Origin: an uncultured Pelagibacteraceae bacterium
Lineage (GTDB): Bacteria; Pseudomonadota; Alphaproteobacteria; Pelagibacterales; Pelagibacteraceae
Assembly: GCA_902524545.1 (NCBI GenBank)
Contig: CABZDW010000006.1
Coordinates: 1 to 64,000 of the forward strand
Length of the DNA stretch: 64,000 nucleotides
Reading direction: 5' to 3'
Part shown: in pieces, positions 17,059 through 26,609 of the stretch
Position numbering within the stretch: the stretch's first letter is position 1
Layout: each line of letters starts with the position of its first letter
Notes under the pieces: model-generated
The model's input: the letters and a program-made list of their open reading frames with translations, nothing else
The model's database searches: none
Told to the model about the DNA's origin: nothing
Position numbers and translations under genes: made by a program

Positions 17059-17996
17059 AAATTATTTTGAAATTATAAGAGCTGGTATTAATTCAACTTT
17101 CCAAGATATTGGTAGAAACAATCTCTACCACATAGGAGTTCCATTTAGTGGGGCCATGGATAATAGAAATTATTTATTAGCTAATAAACTTGCTGGAAAT
17201 AATGATAACTACCCTGTGATAGAATTTGCTTATCAGGGCCCTCATTTGAAATATTATGGAGATAAGTTAAATATTGCTATCACTGGTGATGTGACTTTTA
17301 AAATTAAAAAAGGTGATAATTCAATTGATGGACAATGTTATCAAACTTTTATTTTAGAAAATAACGATGAGCTAGATATTATATCGACAAATAGATCTGT
17401 ATATGGATATCTAGCAATAAGTGGTAAATTTGATTTAAAATATCAATGGTCTAGTTGCTCAATAAATACAAAAGCAAAAATAGGTTCTAACAAAGGAGAA
17501 AAAATATCTGATAATCAAAGGATTAGACTTAAAGAAATTAATATATATTTTGAAAATAAAAAATTAAATTATATTAATACAAAGATAGAAAATATTAGAG
17601 TAATTAAGGGAACAAATTTCAATTATTTTTCCGAAGAAGGAAAAAAAAATCTTTTTTAAAAATGAATTCAAAGTTTCTAAATTATCTGACCGCATGGGAA
17701 TGAGACTAGAGGGAAAAAAAATAGAAAACATTGTAGATACCAATATTAAATCCGAGGGTTTGATTAAAGGGGTAATACAAGTACCGGCAGATGGTAATCC
17801 AATTATCATGCTTTCGGATCATGGTACTATTGGGGGCTATCCTAAAATTGGTGTAGTTATAAGTGCTGATTATGACAAATTAGTTCAACTAACACCTGGC
17901 TCAAGAGTCAAATTTCAAGAGGTCGATTTAGATAGTGCAGAAAATCTTTTTAAATTGTATGAATTAGAAACTCAAAATTTAATTTCACAACTTTAA
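17051..17996 (+). pseudogene. pxpC: 5-oxoprolinase subunit C (KipA family), interrupted by a +1 frameshift
   Basis: Two ORFs form one PxpC/KipA. The first begins at ATG 17051 (FEIIRAGINSTFQDIGRNNLYHIGVPFSGAMD, the classic N terminus) and runs into a stop just after a nine-A run. The second carries SDRMGMRLEGKKIE and the C-terminal GVIQVPADGNPIIMLSDHGTIGGYPKIGVV. Deleting one A from 17641-17649 gives EGKKIFFKNEFKVSKLSDRMG without interruption, a protein of about 314 aa. PxpA and PxpB look intact. A homopolymer sequencing error is the simplest reading, but a true mutation or slippage cannot be excluded. Confidence 0.88.
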
Positions 17997-18874
17997 TGAA
18001 TATTTTAAAAAGTTTACCTGGTCCATCACTCATATTTTTTGGTGCTCTAAGTTTGAGCTTTGGTGGACTAATAGTTAAATCATTTGAAGGGGCAACGTTG
18101 TGGCAGATATTATTTTGGAGATCTTTATTTTTTTCTATTACTGTCCTAACTTTTTTGATTATCAGTTACAAAAGTAAAGTTTTAAAATCATTTTATAACT
18201 CTGGATTACCGGGCTTTATTGGTGGATTAATATTATCCATTGGTTTTTGTGGTTATGTTTTTGCAATGTATAATACTACAGTTGCTAACACTAATTTTAT
18301 TATATCTCTTCAAATTTTATTTTTAGCAATATTTGGTTTCTTTTTCTTAAAAGAAAAAATTAATTTAATAACATTAATATCAATAATTCTAGCAATGTCT
18401 GGGGTATTGTTAATGGTTGGAAATTCATTATCTTCAGGAGAATTATCTGGAAATTTAGCAGCTTTCACAATGCCAATTACATTTGCAGTTTTGATAATTA
18501 TCGTCAGGAAATTTCCATCTGTCGATATGGTCCCAGCACAATTCGTTGCAGGTATTAGCTCATGTCTTATTGGTTTATCACTTTCACCTACTATAATAAT
18601 TTCACCTCATGATATTTTTTTAGGTTTTTTGGCTGGATTTTTTCAAATAGGTTTTGGTTTTATATTTATAACTATTGGTGCGAGAACAACACCTTCTGCA
18701 ATGGTTGGAATAATCATGTTATCCGAATCTGTTCTTGGTCCTATTTGGGCCTTTCTTTTTGTAAGCGAAATACCATCACTATATGGGTTGATAGGAGGAG
18801 GGATAATACTTTTTGCAGTATTACTGCAGTTTTATACGCTTTTAAAAAAGCCAAAGGCAATCGTTTCCAATTGA
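17996..18874 (+). CDS. EamA/DMT superfamily permease
   Basis: This 292-aa protein has ten predicted membrane segments in the two-fold EamA repeat. The first repeat ends near FFFLKEKINLITLISIILAMSGVLLMVG and the second near LSESVLGPIWAFLFVSEIPSLYGLIGGGIIL, each with the ...E...P-W...EK-like pattern of the drug/metabolite transporters. The substrate is unknown. Its ATG overlaps the stop of pxpC by one base, so it may export or import a product linked to 5-oxoproline or glutamate turnover. The gcv promoter -35 overlaps its stop codon. Confidence 0.85.
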   Translation: MNILKSLPGPSLIFFGALSLSFGGLIVKSFEGATLWQILFWRSLFFSITVLTFLIISYKSKVLKSFYNSGLPGFIGGLILSIGFCGYVFAMYNTTVANTNFIISLQILFLAIFGFFFLKEKINLITLISIILAMSGVLLMVGNSLSSGELSGNLAAFTMPITFAVLIIIVRKFPSVDMVPAQFVAGISSCLIGLSLSPTIIISPHDIFLGFLAGFFQIGFGFIFITIGARTTPSAMVGIIMLSESVLGPIWAFLFVSEIPSLYGLIGGGIILFAVLLQFYTLLKKPKAIVSN

Positions 18875-18899
18875 CATTTTAAGTTACTTATAGGACTAT
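18871..18899 (+). promoter_or_regulatory. Promoter of the gcvTHP operon
   Basis: TTGACA (18871-18876) is followed by a 17-base spacer and GACTAT (18894-18899), giving a good sigma-70-type promoter. Transcription would begin at about 18906, just at the start of the glycine riboswitch. The -35 overlaps the stop codon of the preceding permease gene. Confidence 0.7.
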
Positions 18900-18904
18900 T
18901 GATA

Positions 18905-19053
18905 CACGGGAGAGACTACAGATTATCGTGGCGCCGAAGGAGCAACTACCCAGGAATCTCTCAGGCGAAAAGGACCGTAACATATTAACTCTGGAAAGAG
19001 ATTTAGTTCTCGCCGAAGGAGCAAAACTCTCAGGCAAATATACAGATGGGTAT
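18905..19053 (+). promoter_or_regulatory. Tandem glycine riboswitch (gcvT element)
   Basis: Two consecutive aptamers are visible. The first (about 18905-18979) contains CGGGAGAGAC, GCGCCGAAGGAGCAA and CTCTCAGGCGAAAAGGACCG. The second (about 18987-19052) contains CTCTGG, CGCCGAAGGAGCAA and CTCTCAGGCAAATATACAGA. These are the hallmark conserved strings of the glycine riboswitch, joined by a short linker. The gcvT ATG follows about 12 bases later, which suggests control of translation initiation: glycine binding would turn on the glycine cleavage genes. No terminator hairpin is visible after it. Confidence 0.96.
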
Positions 19054-19064
19054 AATGAGTTAAT

Positions 19065-20168
19065 ATGGAAATAAAAAAAACATCTCTTTACCAATTACAC
19101 CAAGATTGTAACGCCAAGTTTGTTGAATTTGCTGGTTATCAGATGCCAATCCAATATTCTAAAGGTATTGTAGAGGAGCATAAATTCACAAGAAATCACT
19201 CAGGCATTTTTGATGTTTCACATATGGGTCAATTATTTATTTATGGTGGTGATGAACTAATTAAAGATTTAGAAAAAATTTTTCCATTAGATTTGAAAAA
19301 CTTGAAATTAAATCATTCTAAGTACAGCTTCTTAATGGATAAAGATGCTGGGATACAAGATGATTTAATCATTACAAAAATTAATGAAGGTTTTTTAGTA
19401 ATTCTTAATGCAGCGTGTAAAAAAGATGATTTTAAAATTTTACAGGAATTGTTAAACGAAAAGTATAAAATGGTCTTAGATGAAAATAGATCCTTAATTG
19501 CGATTCAGGGACCTAAATCATCACAAATCTTAAATGAAGTTTTTAGTGGGGTAAAAGATTTAAATTTTATGTCTGGAGACTGGTTCTTATTTAATAATCA
19601 GAAAGTATACATTACTCGATCAGGGTATACAGGTGAAGATGGTTTTGAGATATCAATTCCAAATAATTTTGCAGATAAATTGACTAGAGAATTGATTGAT
19701 AAAGGCTCAAGTTTAGTGGGTTTAGGAGCAAGAGATACTCTAAGGTTAGAAGCTGGCTTATGCTTGTACGGTCATGATCTTGATAAAGATAAAACTCCGG
19801 TTGAGGCAAATTTAAAGTGGGCAATTTCAAAAGAGAGAATATCTAAAGGAGACTTTATTGGTTCAGACATTATTATTAAACAATTAAATAATGGTGTAAC
19901 AAAAATTAGAGTTGGAATTAAACCTGAGGGAAGAATTATTGCTAGAGAAAAAACAAAAATATTTAATCAATCAGATGTTCATATTGGAGAAATTACCAGT
20001 GGTTCATTTGGGCCAAGTGTAAATGGACCTGTAGCAATGGGATATGTGGAAAATGAATTTTCAAAAAAAAATACTAAAGTATTCTTAGAGGTAAGAGGTA
20101 AAAAATATGCGGCAAGTGTTTGTAGTTTACCGTTTTATAAAAAAAGTTATGTAAAAGGACCGAATTAA
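19065..20168 (+). CDS. gcvT: Glycine cleavage system T protein (aminomethyltransferase)
   Basis: GcvT moves the methylene group from lipoylated GcvH to tetrahydrofolate, releasing ammonia and 5,10-methylene-THF. The 367-aa protein shows [48 protein letters not shown] and [22 protein letters not shown], all family hallmarks, with the folate-site aspartate in the DVSHMGQ region. It is the first gene after the glycine riboswitch. It overlaps gcvH by one base. Confidence 0.97.
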   Translation: MEIKKTSLYQLHQDCNAKFVEFAGYQMPIQYSKGIVEEHKFTRNHSGIFDVSHMGQLFIYGGDELIKDLEKIFPLDLKNLKLNHSKYSFLMDKDAGIQDDLIITKINEGFLVILNAACKKDDFKILQELLNEKYKMVLDENRSLIAIQGPKSSQILNEVFSGVKDLNFMSGDWFLFNNQKVYITRSGYTGEDGFEISIPNNFADKLTRELIDKGSSLVGLGARDTLRLEAGLCLYGHDLDKDKTPVEANLKWAISKERISKGDFIGSDIIIKQLNNGVTKIRVGIKPEGRIIAREKTKIFNQSDVHIGEITSGSFGPSVNGPVAMGYVENEFSKKNTKVFLEVRGKKYAASVCSLPFYKKSYVKGPN

Positions 20169-20548
20169 TGAGCGAGGTGAAATATTCTAAAGAACATGAA
20201 TGGATAAAATTAGAGGGTGATATTGCAACAATTGGCATAACAAAACATGCAACAGAAATGCTAGGAGATATTGTCTTTGCAGAGCTTCCAGAAAAAGGCG
20301 CTGGTGTAGAAAAAGATGGAACAGCAGGAGTTGTAGAGTCTACTAAAGCTGCAAGCGATGTCTATACCCCGGTAAGCGGTGAAGTTGTTGATACAAACCA
20401 AGAGATTGTGGATGATCCATCAAAAATAAATCAAGATCCTGAAAATTCTGCATGGTTCTTTAAATTAAAAATTAGAGATAAATCTGAAATGAACTCACTA
20501 ATGAATAAAGATGATTATGATAAATTTGCAAAGGAGAATAGTAATTAA
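20168..20548 (+). CDS. gcvH: Glycine cleavage system H protein
   Basis: GcvH is the lipoyl carrier that shuttles the aminomethyl group between the P, T and L proteins. The 126-aa protein has the family's start ([24 protein letters not shown]), ...[12 protein letters not shown]... and the lipoylation motif [19 protein letters not shown], with the modified lysine in ESTKA near residue 60. It sits between gcvT (1-base overlap) and gcvP (no gap), so the three proteins are co-expressed. Confidence 0.98.
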   Translation: MSEVKYSKEHEWIKLEGDIATIGITKHATEMLGDIVFAELPEKGAGVEKDGTAGVVESTKAASDVYTPVSGEVVDTNQEIVDDPSKINQDPENSAWFFKLKIRDKSEMNSLMNKDDYDKFAKENSN

Positions 20549-23419
20549 ATGCTACATAATTCTGAAAAAGATTTTATAAAAAGACATATTGGTCCATCTG
20601 AAGAGGATCAATTAAAAATATTAAAAAAATTAAATTATAAATCATTAGATGATTTTATTGATAATACTGTTCCAGAAAAAATACAGTTTAAGGGTGAACT
20701 TAATATTGGTGAGTCTAATTCAGAGTATGAAGCATTAAGAAAATTAAAAGCAATTTCAAAGAAAAATCAAATTTACTCAAATTTTATAGGCATGGGTTAC
20801 TATGGAACTTATACACCATATGTAATTTTAAGAAATATATTAGAAAATCCAGGTTGGTATACCTCTTATACACCTTATCAGCCAGAGGTAGCACAAGGAA
20901 GATTGGAAATGCTTTTAAACTTCCAACAAATGATCGTTGATTTTACAGGAATGGATATTGCAAATGCATCTTTACTTGATGAAGGTACAGCGGCAGCAGA
21001 GGCTATGGGTTTAAGTTATAGACTTGATAAAAGTGATAGTAATTTAGTCTTTGTCTCAGAAAATTGCCACCCTCAAACTGTTGAGATTATAAGAACTAGA
21101 GCAGAGCCTATGGGTCTCGAAGTTCTTGTTGGAAATGAAGACAAAGTTTTAGGACAATTAAAAGAGGATATTGTTTGTGGAATATTACAGTATCCTGGAA
21201 CCTTAGGAGACATTAAAGATCCAAGCGAGGCGATAAGTAAAATTCATAAAAAAAATGGTAAAGCTATTTTAGCTTGTGATCTTCTTGCGCTTGCTAAACT
21301 TAAAACGCCGAGAGAACTTGGGGCTGATATTGCAGTTGGCAGTTCACAAAGATTTGGTATTCCAATGGGTTATGGAGGACCACATGCAGCATTTTTTGCA
21401 ACAAAAGATGAATACAAAAGATCTATGCCAGGTAGAATAGTTGGTGTTTCAGTAGATAGACATGGAAACAAGGCCTATAGATTGTCACTACAAACTAGAG
21501 AGCAACATATTAGAAGAGACAAAGCTACAAGTAACATTTGTACTGCTCAAGCATTGTTAGCCATAGTATCAGCAGCCTATGCTATTTATCATGGTCCAGA
21601 TGGAATTAAGAAAATTTCTGAGAGAGTCTCTCAATTGGCAAAAAATTTTGCTGATAAAATAAAACAATCTGGATATGAAATATATTCTGATTACTTTTTT
21701 GATACTGTTACAATTATTACCAAAGATAAGACTGATCAAATTTATAAAAATGCTTTAAATCAAAAAGTCAATATACGAAAAGTAAACACTGAAATGCTTG
21801 CTGTTTCTTTTGATGAGAAAAAAAATGTTTATAGAGTAAATCAACTTTTAAAGATTTTTAATGCTGCTGAGTCTATAAAAAAGGAAGATCCAACAGTAAG
21901 TTTACCCAATTTACCAAAAAGTTTATTAAGAACTTCTAAATATTTAGAACATCCTGTTTTTAACTCATATCGTTCTGAGACAGAAATGCTTAGATATCTT
22001 AAAAAGTTAGAGGATAAGGATATAGCTCTCAACAGAACCATGATAGCATTAGGTTCTTGCACTATGAAATTAAATGCTACCGCAGAAATGATACCTATTT
22101 CATGGAGAGAATTAGCTGAGCCTCATCCATTTGTGCCTATTGAGCAGATGGAGGGATATAGGACATTATTCACTGATTTAAAAAACTGGTTAAGATCAAT
22201 TACTGGTTTTTCGGGAGTTTCACTTCAACCAAATGCAGGTGCTCAAGGCGAATATGCAGGACTAATGGTAATTAGAAAATATCATTTAGATAGAGGTGAA
22301 AAAAATAGAAACATATGTTTAATACCAAGCTCTGCACATGGAACCAATCCTGCTAGTGCACAAATGGTTGGAATGAAAGTGGTTGTAGTTAGTTGTGATA
22401 AAGAAGGCAATGTTGATTTTGATGACTTAAAGAAAAAAGTGGAGCTTCATTCAGAAAATTTAGGGGCTTTGATGGTTACATATCCATCTACTCATGGAGT
22501 GTTTGAAGAAAAAATTATGGATATATGTGAACTAATTCATAAACATGGCGGGCAAGTTTACATGGATGGGGCAAATTTAAATGCACTGGTTGGTATAGCC
22601 AAACCTGGAAATTTTGGTCCGGACGTTTGCCATATAAATTTACATAAAACATTTTGTATCCCTCATGGTGGGGGTGGACCAGGTATGGGACCTATTGCAT
22701 GTAAAAAACATCTACAAGTTTATTTGCCTAATCATCCAGTTGTTAAAGATTGTGGTCCAGCAACGGGAATTGGAGCTGTGTCTGCCGCTCCATGGGGAAG
22801 TTCAAGCATTTTGTCAATTTCTTGGATGTATATAAAAATGATGGGATCAGAGGGACTAAAACTAGCTTCTAAAGTTGCGATACTAAATGCAAATTATATT
22901 GCTGAAAGACTGAAAGATCATTATCCAATCTTATACAAAGGTTCTAATGGTAATGTTGCTCATGAGTGTATAATTGATATTAGGTCAATTAAATCAGAAA
23001 CGGGAGTCACTGAGGAAGATATCGCGAAAAGATTAATTGATTTTGGTTTTCATGCACCAACAATGTCTTGGCCTGTGGCTGGAACAATGATGATTGAACC
23101 TACAGAAAGTGAGAACTTGTCAGAGCTTGACAGGTTTTGTGATACTCTAATTAAAATTAAACAAGAAATTGATCTAATTAAAACTGGTAAATTTGATAAA
23201 GTTGATAATCCAATTAAAAACGCTCCTCATACTGACACTGAGTTGGCTTCTGATAATTGGACACACAAATATTCTAGAGAGCAAGCTGCTTACCCAGCAA
23301 AATTTCTAAAAGTAAACAAATTTTGGCCACCAGTTGCAAGAGTAGATAATGTTTATGGTGATAAAAATATTTTCTGTACATGTCCTAGCATGGATGAATT
23401 TAAAGAAGATGCAGCATAA
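20549..23419 (+). CDS. gcvP: Glycine dehydrogenase (decarboxylating), P protein
   Basis: GcvP is the PLP enzyme that decarboxylates glycine and loads the remaining aminomethyl group onto GcvH. This is the single-chain form (956 aa) with N- and C-terminal halves of the same fold. It shows DFIKRHIGPSEEDQ at the start, NIGMGYYGT-like FIGMGYYGTYTP, and the catalytic PLP lysine in NLHKTFCIPHGGGGPGMGP. The GSCTMKLNATAEM motif marks the start of the C-terminal half. With gcvTH it feeds the one-carbon pool, which in SAR11 is tied to a glycine requirement. Confidence 0.97.
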   Translation: MLHNSEKDFIKRHIGPSEEDQLKILKKLNYKSLDDFIDNTVPEKIQFKGELNIGESNSEYEALRKLKAISKKNQIYSNFIGMGYYGTYTPYVILRNILENPGWYTSYTPYQPEVAQGRLEMLLNFQQMIVDFTGMDIANASLLDEGTAAAEAMGLSYRLDKSDSNLVFVSENCHPQTVEIIRTRAEPMGLEVLVGNEDKVLGQLKEDIVCGILQYPGTLGDIKDPSEAISKIHKKNGKAILACDLLALAKLKTPRELGADIAVGSSQRFGIPMGYGGPHAAFFATKDEYKRSMPGRIVGVSVDRHGNKAYRLSLQTREQHIRRDKATSNICTAQALLAIVSAAYAIYHGPDGIKKISERVSQLAKNFADKIKQSGYEIYSDYFFDTVTIITKDKTDQIYKNALNQKVNIRKVNTEMLAVSFDEKKNVYRVNQLLKIFNAAESIKKEDPTVSLPNLPKSLLRTSKYLEHPVFNSYRSETEMLRYLKKLEDKDIALNRTMIALGSCTMKLNATAEMIPISWRELAEPHPFVPIEQMEGYRTLFTDLKNWLRSITGFSGVSLQPNAGAQGEYAGLMVIRKYHLDRGEKNRNICLIPSSAHGTNPASAQMVGMKVVVVSCDKEGNVDFDDLKKKVELHSENLGALMVTYPSTHGVFEEKIMDICELIHKHGGQVYMDGANLNALVGIAKPGNFGPDVCHINLHKTFCIPHGGGGPGMGPIACKKHLQVYLPNHPVVKDCGPATGIGAVSAAPWGSSSILSISWMYIKMMGSEGLKLASKVAILNANYIAERLKDHYPILYKGSNGNVAHECIIDIRSIKSETGVTEEDIAKRLIDFGFHAPTMSWPVAGTMMIEPTESENLSELDRFCDTLIKIKQEIDLIKTGKFDKVDNPIKNAPHTDTELASDNWTHKYSREQAAYPAKFLKVNKFWPPVARVDNVYGDKNIFCTCPSMDEFKEDAA

Positions 23420-23425
23420 TTATTG

Positions 23426-24664
23426 ATGAAAATTGCTGTAGTTGGCTCAGGCATTTCAGGATTAAGTGCTGCCTATTATCTATCAAAAAAAAATCACGTA
23501 GATTTATTTGAAAAAGAAGATCACTTTGGTGGTCATTCCAACACAATTGATCTAATGGTTGGAACCAAAAAAGTACCAGTAGATATTGGCTTCATTGTCT
23601 TTAATTTTGAAACTTATCCAAATCTAATTAATTTTTTTAATGAAAATAAAATTGAAATTGAAAAAAGCAACATGTCCTTTTCTGTATCAGTAGAAGACTC
23701 AAACTTTGAATACTGTGGAAAAGGATTAAATGGAATTTTTTCCAACAAGATGAATTTATTTAATATCAAATTTTTAAAAATGTTTTTTGATATTATAAAA
23801 TTTTATAAAAAATCCGACAAGCTAGATAATATAAATGAGAAAATCACATTGGGTGATTATTTGATTAAAAATAATCTTTCAAAAGAATTTATCAATTATC
23901 ATTTAATACCTATGGTGTCTGCAATCTGGTCGATGCCACCATATGCTGCAAACAAGATGCCTTTAAAATTCTTTTTAAAATTTTTTCAAAATCATGGATT
24001 ATTTAAACTTAAAAATAGACCACAATGGTACACAGTCTCAAATAGAAGCAGGTCGTATGTAAAAACAATTCTATCAAAAATTAGCGGAGAATATTTTAAG
24101 AATTATAAAGTTAATAAAATCATTAGTAAAACAAGTGGTATTGATTTGTATTACGGTGGAAAAAATGAATTTTTTGATTACGACAAAGTAATTATTGCAA
24201 CTCATGCGGACGAGGCATTATCAATGATTGAAAATCCAACTGATCAAGAGAAAGAAGTTTTGTCAAATTTCAGTTATAAAGAAAATTTGGCTTATATACA
24301 TACAGATGAGATAGTTATGCCAAGAAATAAGAATGCCTGGTGTGCTTGGAACTCATCTATGAAGAAAAATGAAATCGAAAAAAATTCAATCACCTATTGG
24401 TTAAATTTACTCCAAAATTTAGAGTGTGAAAAAAATATTTTTCTTACATTAAATCCATACCTCGATATTGATGAAACAAAAATTTTGCAAAAAGTTAAAT
24501 TCACTCATCCATATTTTGATCAATCTGCTTTAGATTATCAAAGTAAGCTTAAAAATTTGCAAAATAAAAGAAATATTCTTTTTTGTGGTAGTTATTTTGG
24601 TTACGGTTTTCATGAAGATGGAATAAAATCATCAATTGAAATGCTAAAAAACCTTGATGACTAG
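23426..24664 (+). CDS. FAD-dependent amine-oxidase-like oxidoreductase of the DUF1365/CFA cluster
   Basis: The N terminus MKIAVVGSGISGLSAAYYLSKKNHVDLFEKEDHFGGHSNT is a dinucleotide-binding motif of the NAD(P)/FAD amine-oxidase superfamily. The C terminus NILFCGSYFGYGFHEDGIKSSIE is the FAD-closing motif. The protein is about 412 aa. In proteobacteria this family is regularly beside DUF1365 and a cyclopropane-fatty-acid synthase homologue, as here, and is assumed to oxidise or desaturate a lipid acyl chain. The ORF track begins at a TTG; the ATG at 23426 is preferred. It overlaps the DUF1365 gene by 8 bases. Confidence 0.85.
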   Translation: MKIAVVGSGISGLSAAYYLSKKNHVDLFEKEDHFGGHSNTIDLMVGTKKVPVDIGFIVFNFETYPNLINFFNENKIEIEKSNMSFSVSVEDSNFEYCGKGLNGIFSNKMNLFNIKFLKMFFDIIKFYKKSDKLDNINEKITLGDYLIKNNLSKEFINYHLIPMVSAIWSMPPYAANKMPLKFFLKFFQNHGLFKLKNRPQWYTVSNRSRSYVKTILSKISGEYFKNYKVNKIISKTSGIDLYYGGKNEFFDYDKVIIATHADEALSMIENPTDQEKEVLSNFSYKENLAYIHTDEIVMPRNKNAWCAWNSSMKKNEIEKNSITYWLNLLQNLECEKNIFLTLNPYLDIDETKILQKVKFTHPYFDQSALDYQSKLKNLQNKRNILFCGSYFGYGFHEDGIKSSIEMLKNLDD

Positions 24665-25415
24665 TTCAATTTACAATGGAACGGTAACACACAAAAGATT
24701 TAAACCAAAAAAACATTATTTTAAGTACAGTGTATTTTCATTATTAATCGATTTATCTGATCTAAATAATCTAAATAAAAATACAAGATTTTTCTCGTAT
24801 AATCGATTTAATTTAATCAGTTTTTTTGACAAAGATCACGGTCATAGAGATGGCTCGTCTTTGACTGAATGGGTGAAAAAAAATTTAGAGGAAAATAATA
24901 TCTTTTCAAAAGATATAAGAATAAAGCTTTTGTGCTATCCAAGAATTTTTGGATATGTGTTTAATCCTCTTAGTGTTTTTTTTGTTTATGATCATAATGA
25001 AAATTTAATTTCAATATTATATGAGGTAAAAAATACTTTTGGAGAACAACATACTTATATTTTTAGAGTAGATAAAAATAACATGTCACAACACAACTGT
25101 TTTAAAAAATTTCATGTGTCTCCGTTTATTGAAATGAATTGTAATTATTTTTTTAGAATCCTAAAACCCTCTGAAAAAATTTCAGTTATTATTGATCAAT
25201 ATCAGCAAAATGAAAAAATTTTATTTGCATCACAAGAAGGAAAAAGGGCAGATTTTACAACCACAGAGTTACTTAAATCATATATAAAACACCCGTTAAT
25301 GACATTTAAAATTATATCTGCGATACATTTTGAAGCCTTTAAATTATGGCTCAAAGGAATAAAATTTGTAAAAAAAAAACTTAAGATTAAAAACAATATT
25401 ACTTTTGAGAATTAA
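24657..25415 (+). CDS. DUF1365 family protein
   Basis: This protein of about 252 aa has the DUF1365 features YNGTVTHKRFKPKKHYFKYSVFSLLIDLSDL at the start, LLCYPRIFGYVFNPLSVFFVYD in the middle, and KNTFGEQHTYIF. The biochemical role is unknown. The family is always near FAD oxidoreductases and CFA-synthase homologues, so it probably takes part in the same lipid modification. The ATG at 24657 is preferred to the TTG one codon earlier. Its stop overlaps the next ATG by one base. Confidence 0.88.
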   Translation: MTSSIYNGTVTHKRFKPKKHYFKYSVFSLLIDLSDLNNLNKNTRFFSYNRFNLISFFDKDHGHRDGSSLTEWVKKNLEENNIFSKDIRIKLLCYPRIFGYVFNPLSVFFVYDHNENLISILYEVKNTFGEQHTYIFRVDKNNMSQHNCFKKFHVSPFIEMNCNYFFRILKPSEKISVIIDQYQQNEKILFASQEGKRADFTTTELLKSYIKHPLMTFKIISAIHFEAFKLWLKGIKFVKKKLKIKNNITFEN

Positions 25416-26593
25416 TGGGATTATATAACTTTTCAGATCAAATCGTCTTCAAGATTTTAAAAGATATTAAGTATGGGTATTTAGAGATCACAAAATATAA
25501 TGGTGAATTATTAAAATTTGGAAACCCGAATAGTTCTTTAAAATCAGTTTTAAAAATAAAAAAGCCAAATTTTACTTTTAACCTAATAAAAGGAGGAAGT
25601 GTTGGTTTTGCAGAATCTTATATGAAGAATGAATTTGAAACTGATAATCTCTCAAACTTGATTGAAATTACTGCAAGAAATATTAAAATAATTTATAAAT
25701 TTTCGGGTCTATTTGACTTTCCAGTATTCAATTATGTAAGAAATATATTTATTAAGAACACTAGAAATCGAAGTAAAGATAACATTTCAAAACATTATGA
25801 CTTAGGCAATGAGTTTTTTGCACTATGGCTTGATAAAACTTTAACATATTCAAGTGCGATATTTGATGAGAAGAATAAAGATTTGTCTAATGCACAAAAT
25901 AATAAATATCAAAAATTAATCGATTTAATTAAACCGAACAATGGTGATAAAATCTTAGAGATTGGATGTGGCTGGGGTGGTTTTGCTGAATATTTAGGAA
26001 AAAAATATGATGTTAAATTGGATTGCATTACTATATCAAAAAAACAATTTGAGTATACAAAAAAAAGAATTCACGAATGTGGCTTAAACGAAAAAGTAAA
26101 TATTGAAATTAAAGATTATAGAGATTTAAAAAATAAATATAATTCAATAGCTTCAATAGAAATGATAGAAGCTGTTGGACAAAATTACCTAGAAAGTTAT
26201 TTTAAAACTATTAAAGACAATCTATCAGATGATGGAAGAGCTGCTATTCAGGCTATCACAATAGATGATAATATGTTTGACCGATATAAAAACAAGACAG
26301 ACTTTATCCAAAAATATATTTTTCCTGGAGGTTTTTTACCAAGTAAGAATATTATTAATAAATATGTCTCAGAAAATGGTCTAGCTATCAAGTCATATGA
26401 CTCCTACGCAGATCATTATTCTGATACATTAGCAATATGGAGAAATGAATTTAATAAGAAGTGGGATTTAATTAAGAAACAAGGATTTGATTTAACTTTT
26501 AAAAAAATGTGGGAATTTTACCTTTCTTATTGTGAGGCAGGATTTAAATCGAAAAATATAGATTTAATTCAATTTTCACTTCAAAATAAATGA
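25415..26593 (+). CDS. Cyclopropane-fatty-acyl-phospholipid synthase family methyltransferase
   Basis: This 392-aa SAM-dependent enzyme would transfer a methyl or methylene group to an unsaturated phospholipid acyl chain. The lipid-side motif HYDLGNEFFALWLDKTLTYSSAIF, the SAM-binding EIGCGWGGFAEYLGKK and the C-terminal YLSYCEAGFKSKNIDLIQFSL are all hallmarks of the CFA synthase family. The product could be a cyclopropane ring or, given the oxidoreductase partners, a methylated precursor of furan fatty acids, as described in Rhodobacter for related genes. That second option is inference. It is third in the run FAD oxidoreductase-DUF1365-methyltransferase-DUF3833. Confidence 0.9.
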   Translation: MGLYNFSDQIVFKILKDIKYGYLEITKYNGELLKFGNPNSSLKSVLKIKKPNFTFNLIKGGSVGFAESYMKNEFETDNLSNLIEITARNIKIIYKFSGLFDFPVFNYVRNIFIKNTRNRSKDNISKHYDLGNEFFALWLDKTLTYSSAIFDEKNKDLSNAQNNKYQKLIDLIKPNNGDKILEIGCGWGGFAEYLGKKYDVKLDCITISKKQFEYTKKRIHECGLNEKVNIEIKDYRDLKNKYNSIASIEMIEAVGQNYLESYFKTIKDNLSDDGRAAIQAITIDDNMFDRYKNKTDFIQKYIFPGGFLPSKNIINKYVSENGLAIKSYDSYADHYSDTLAIWRNEFNKKWDLIKKQGFDLTFKKMWEFYLSYCEAGFKSKNIDLIQFSLQNK

Positions 26594-26609
26594 TCTTTGA
26601 AGGAAATGA

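Noticed and set aside
17694-17996. Separate 100-residue ORF
   Set aside because: It begins inside the conserved SDRMG-RLEG motif of PxpC and is the 3' part of that gene after the frameshift.
19051-19056. TATAAT directly before gcvT as a second promoter
   Set aside because: It lies at the end of the second aptamer with no -35 and would start transcription inside or at the gcvT start; chance in AT-rich DNA is more likely.
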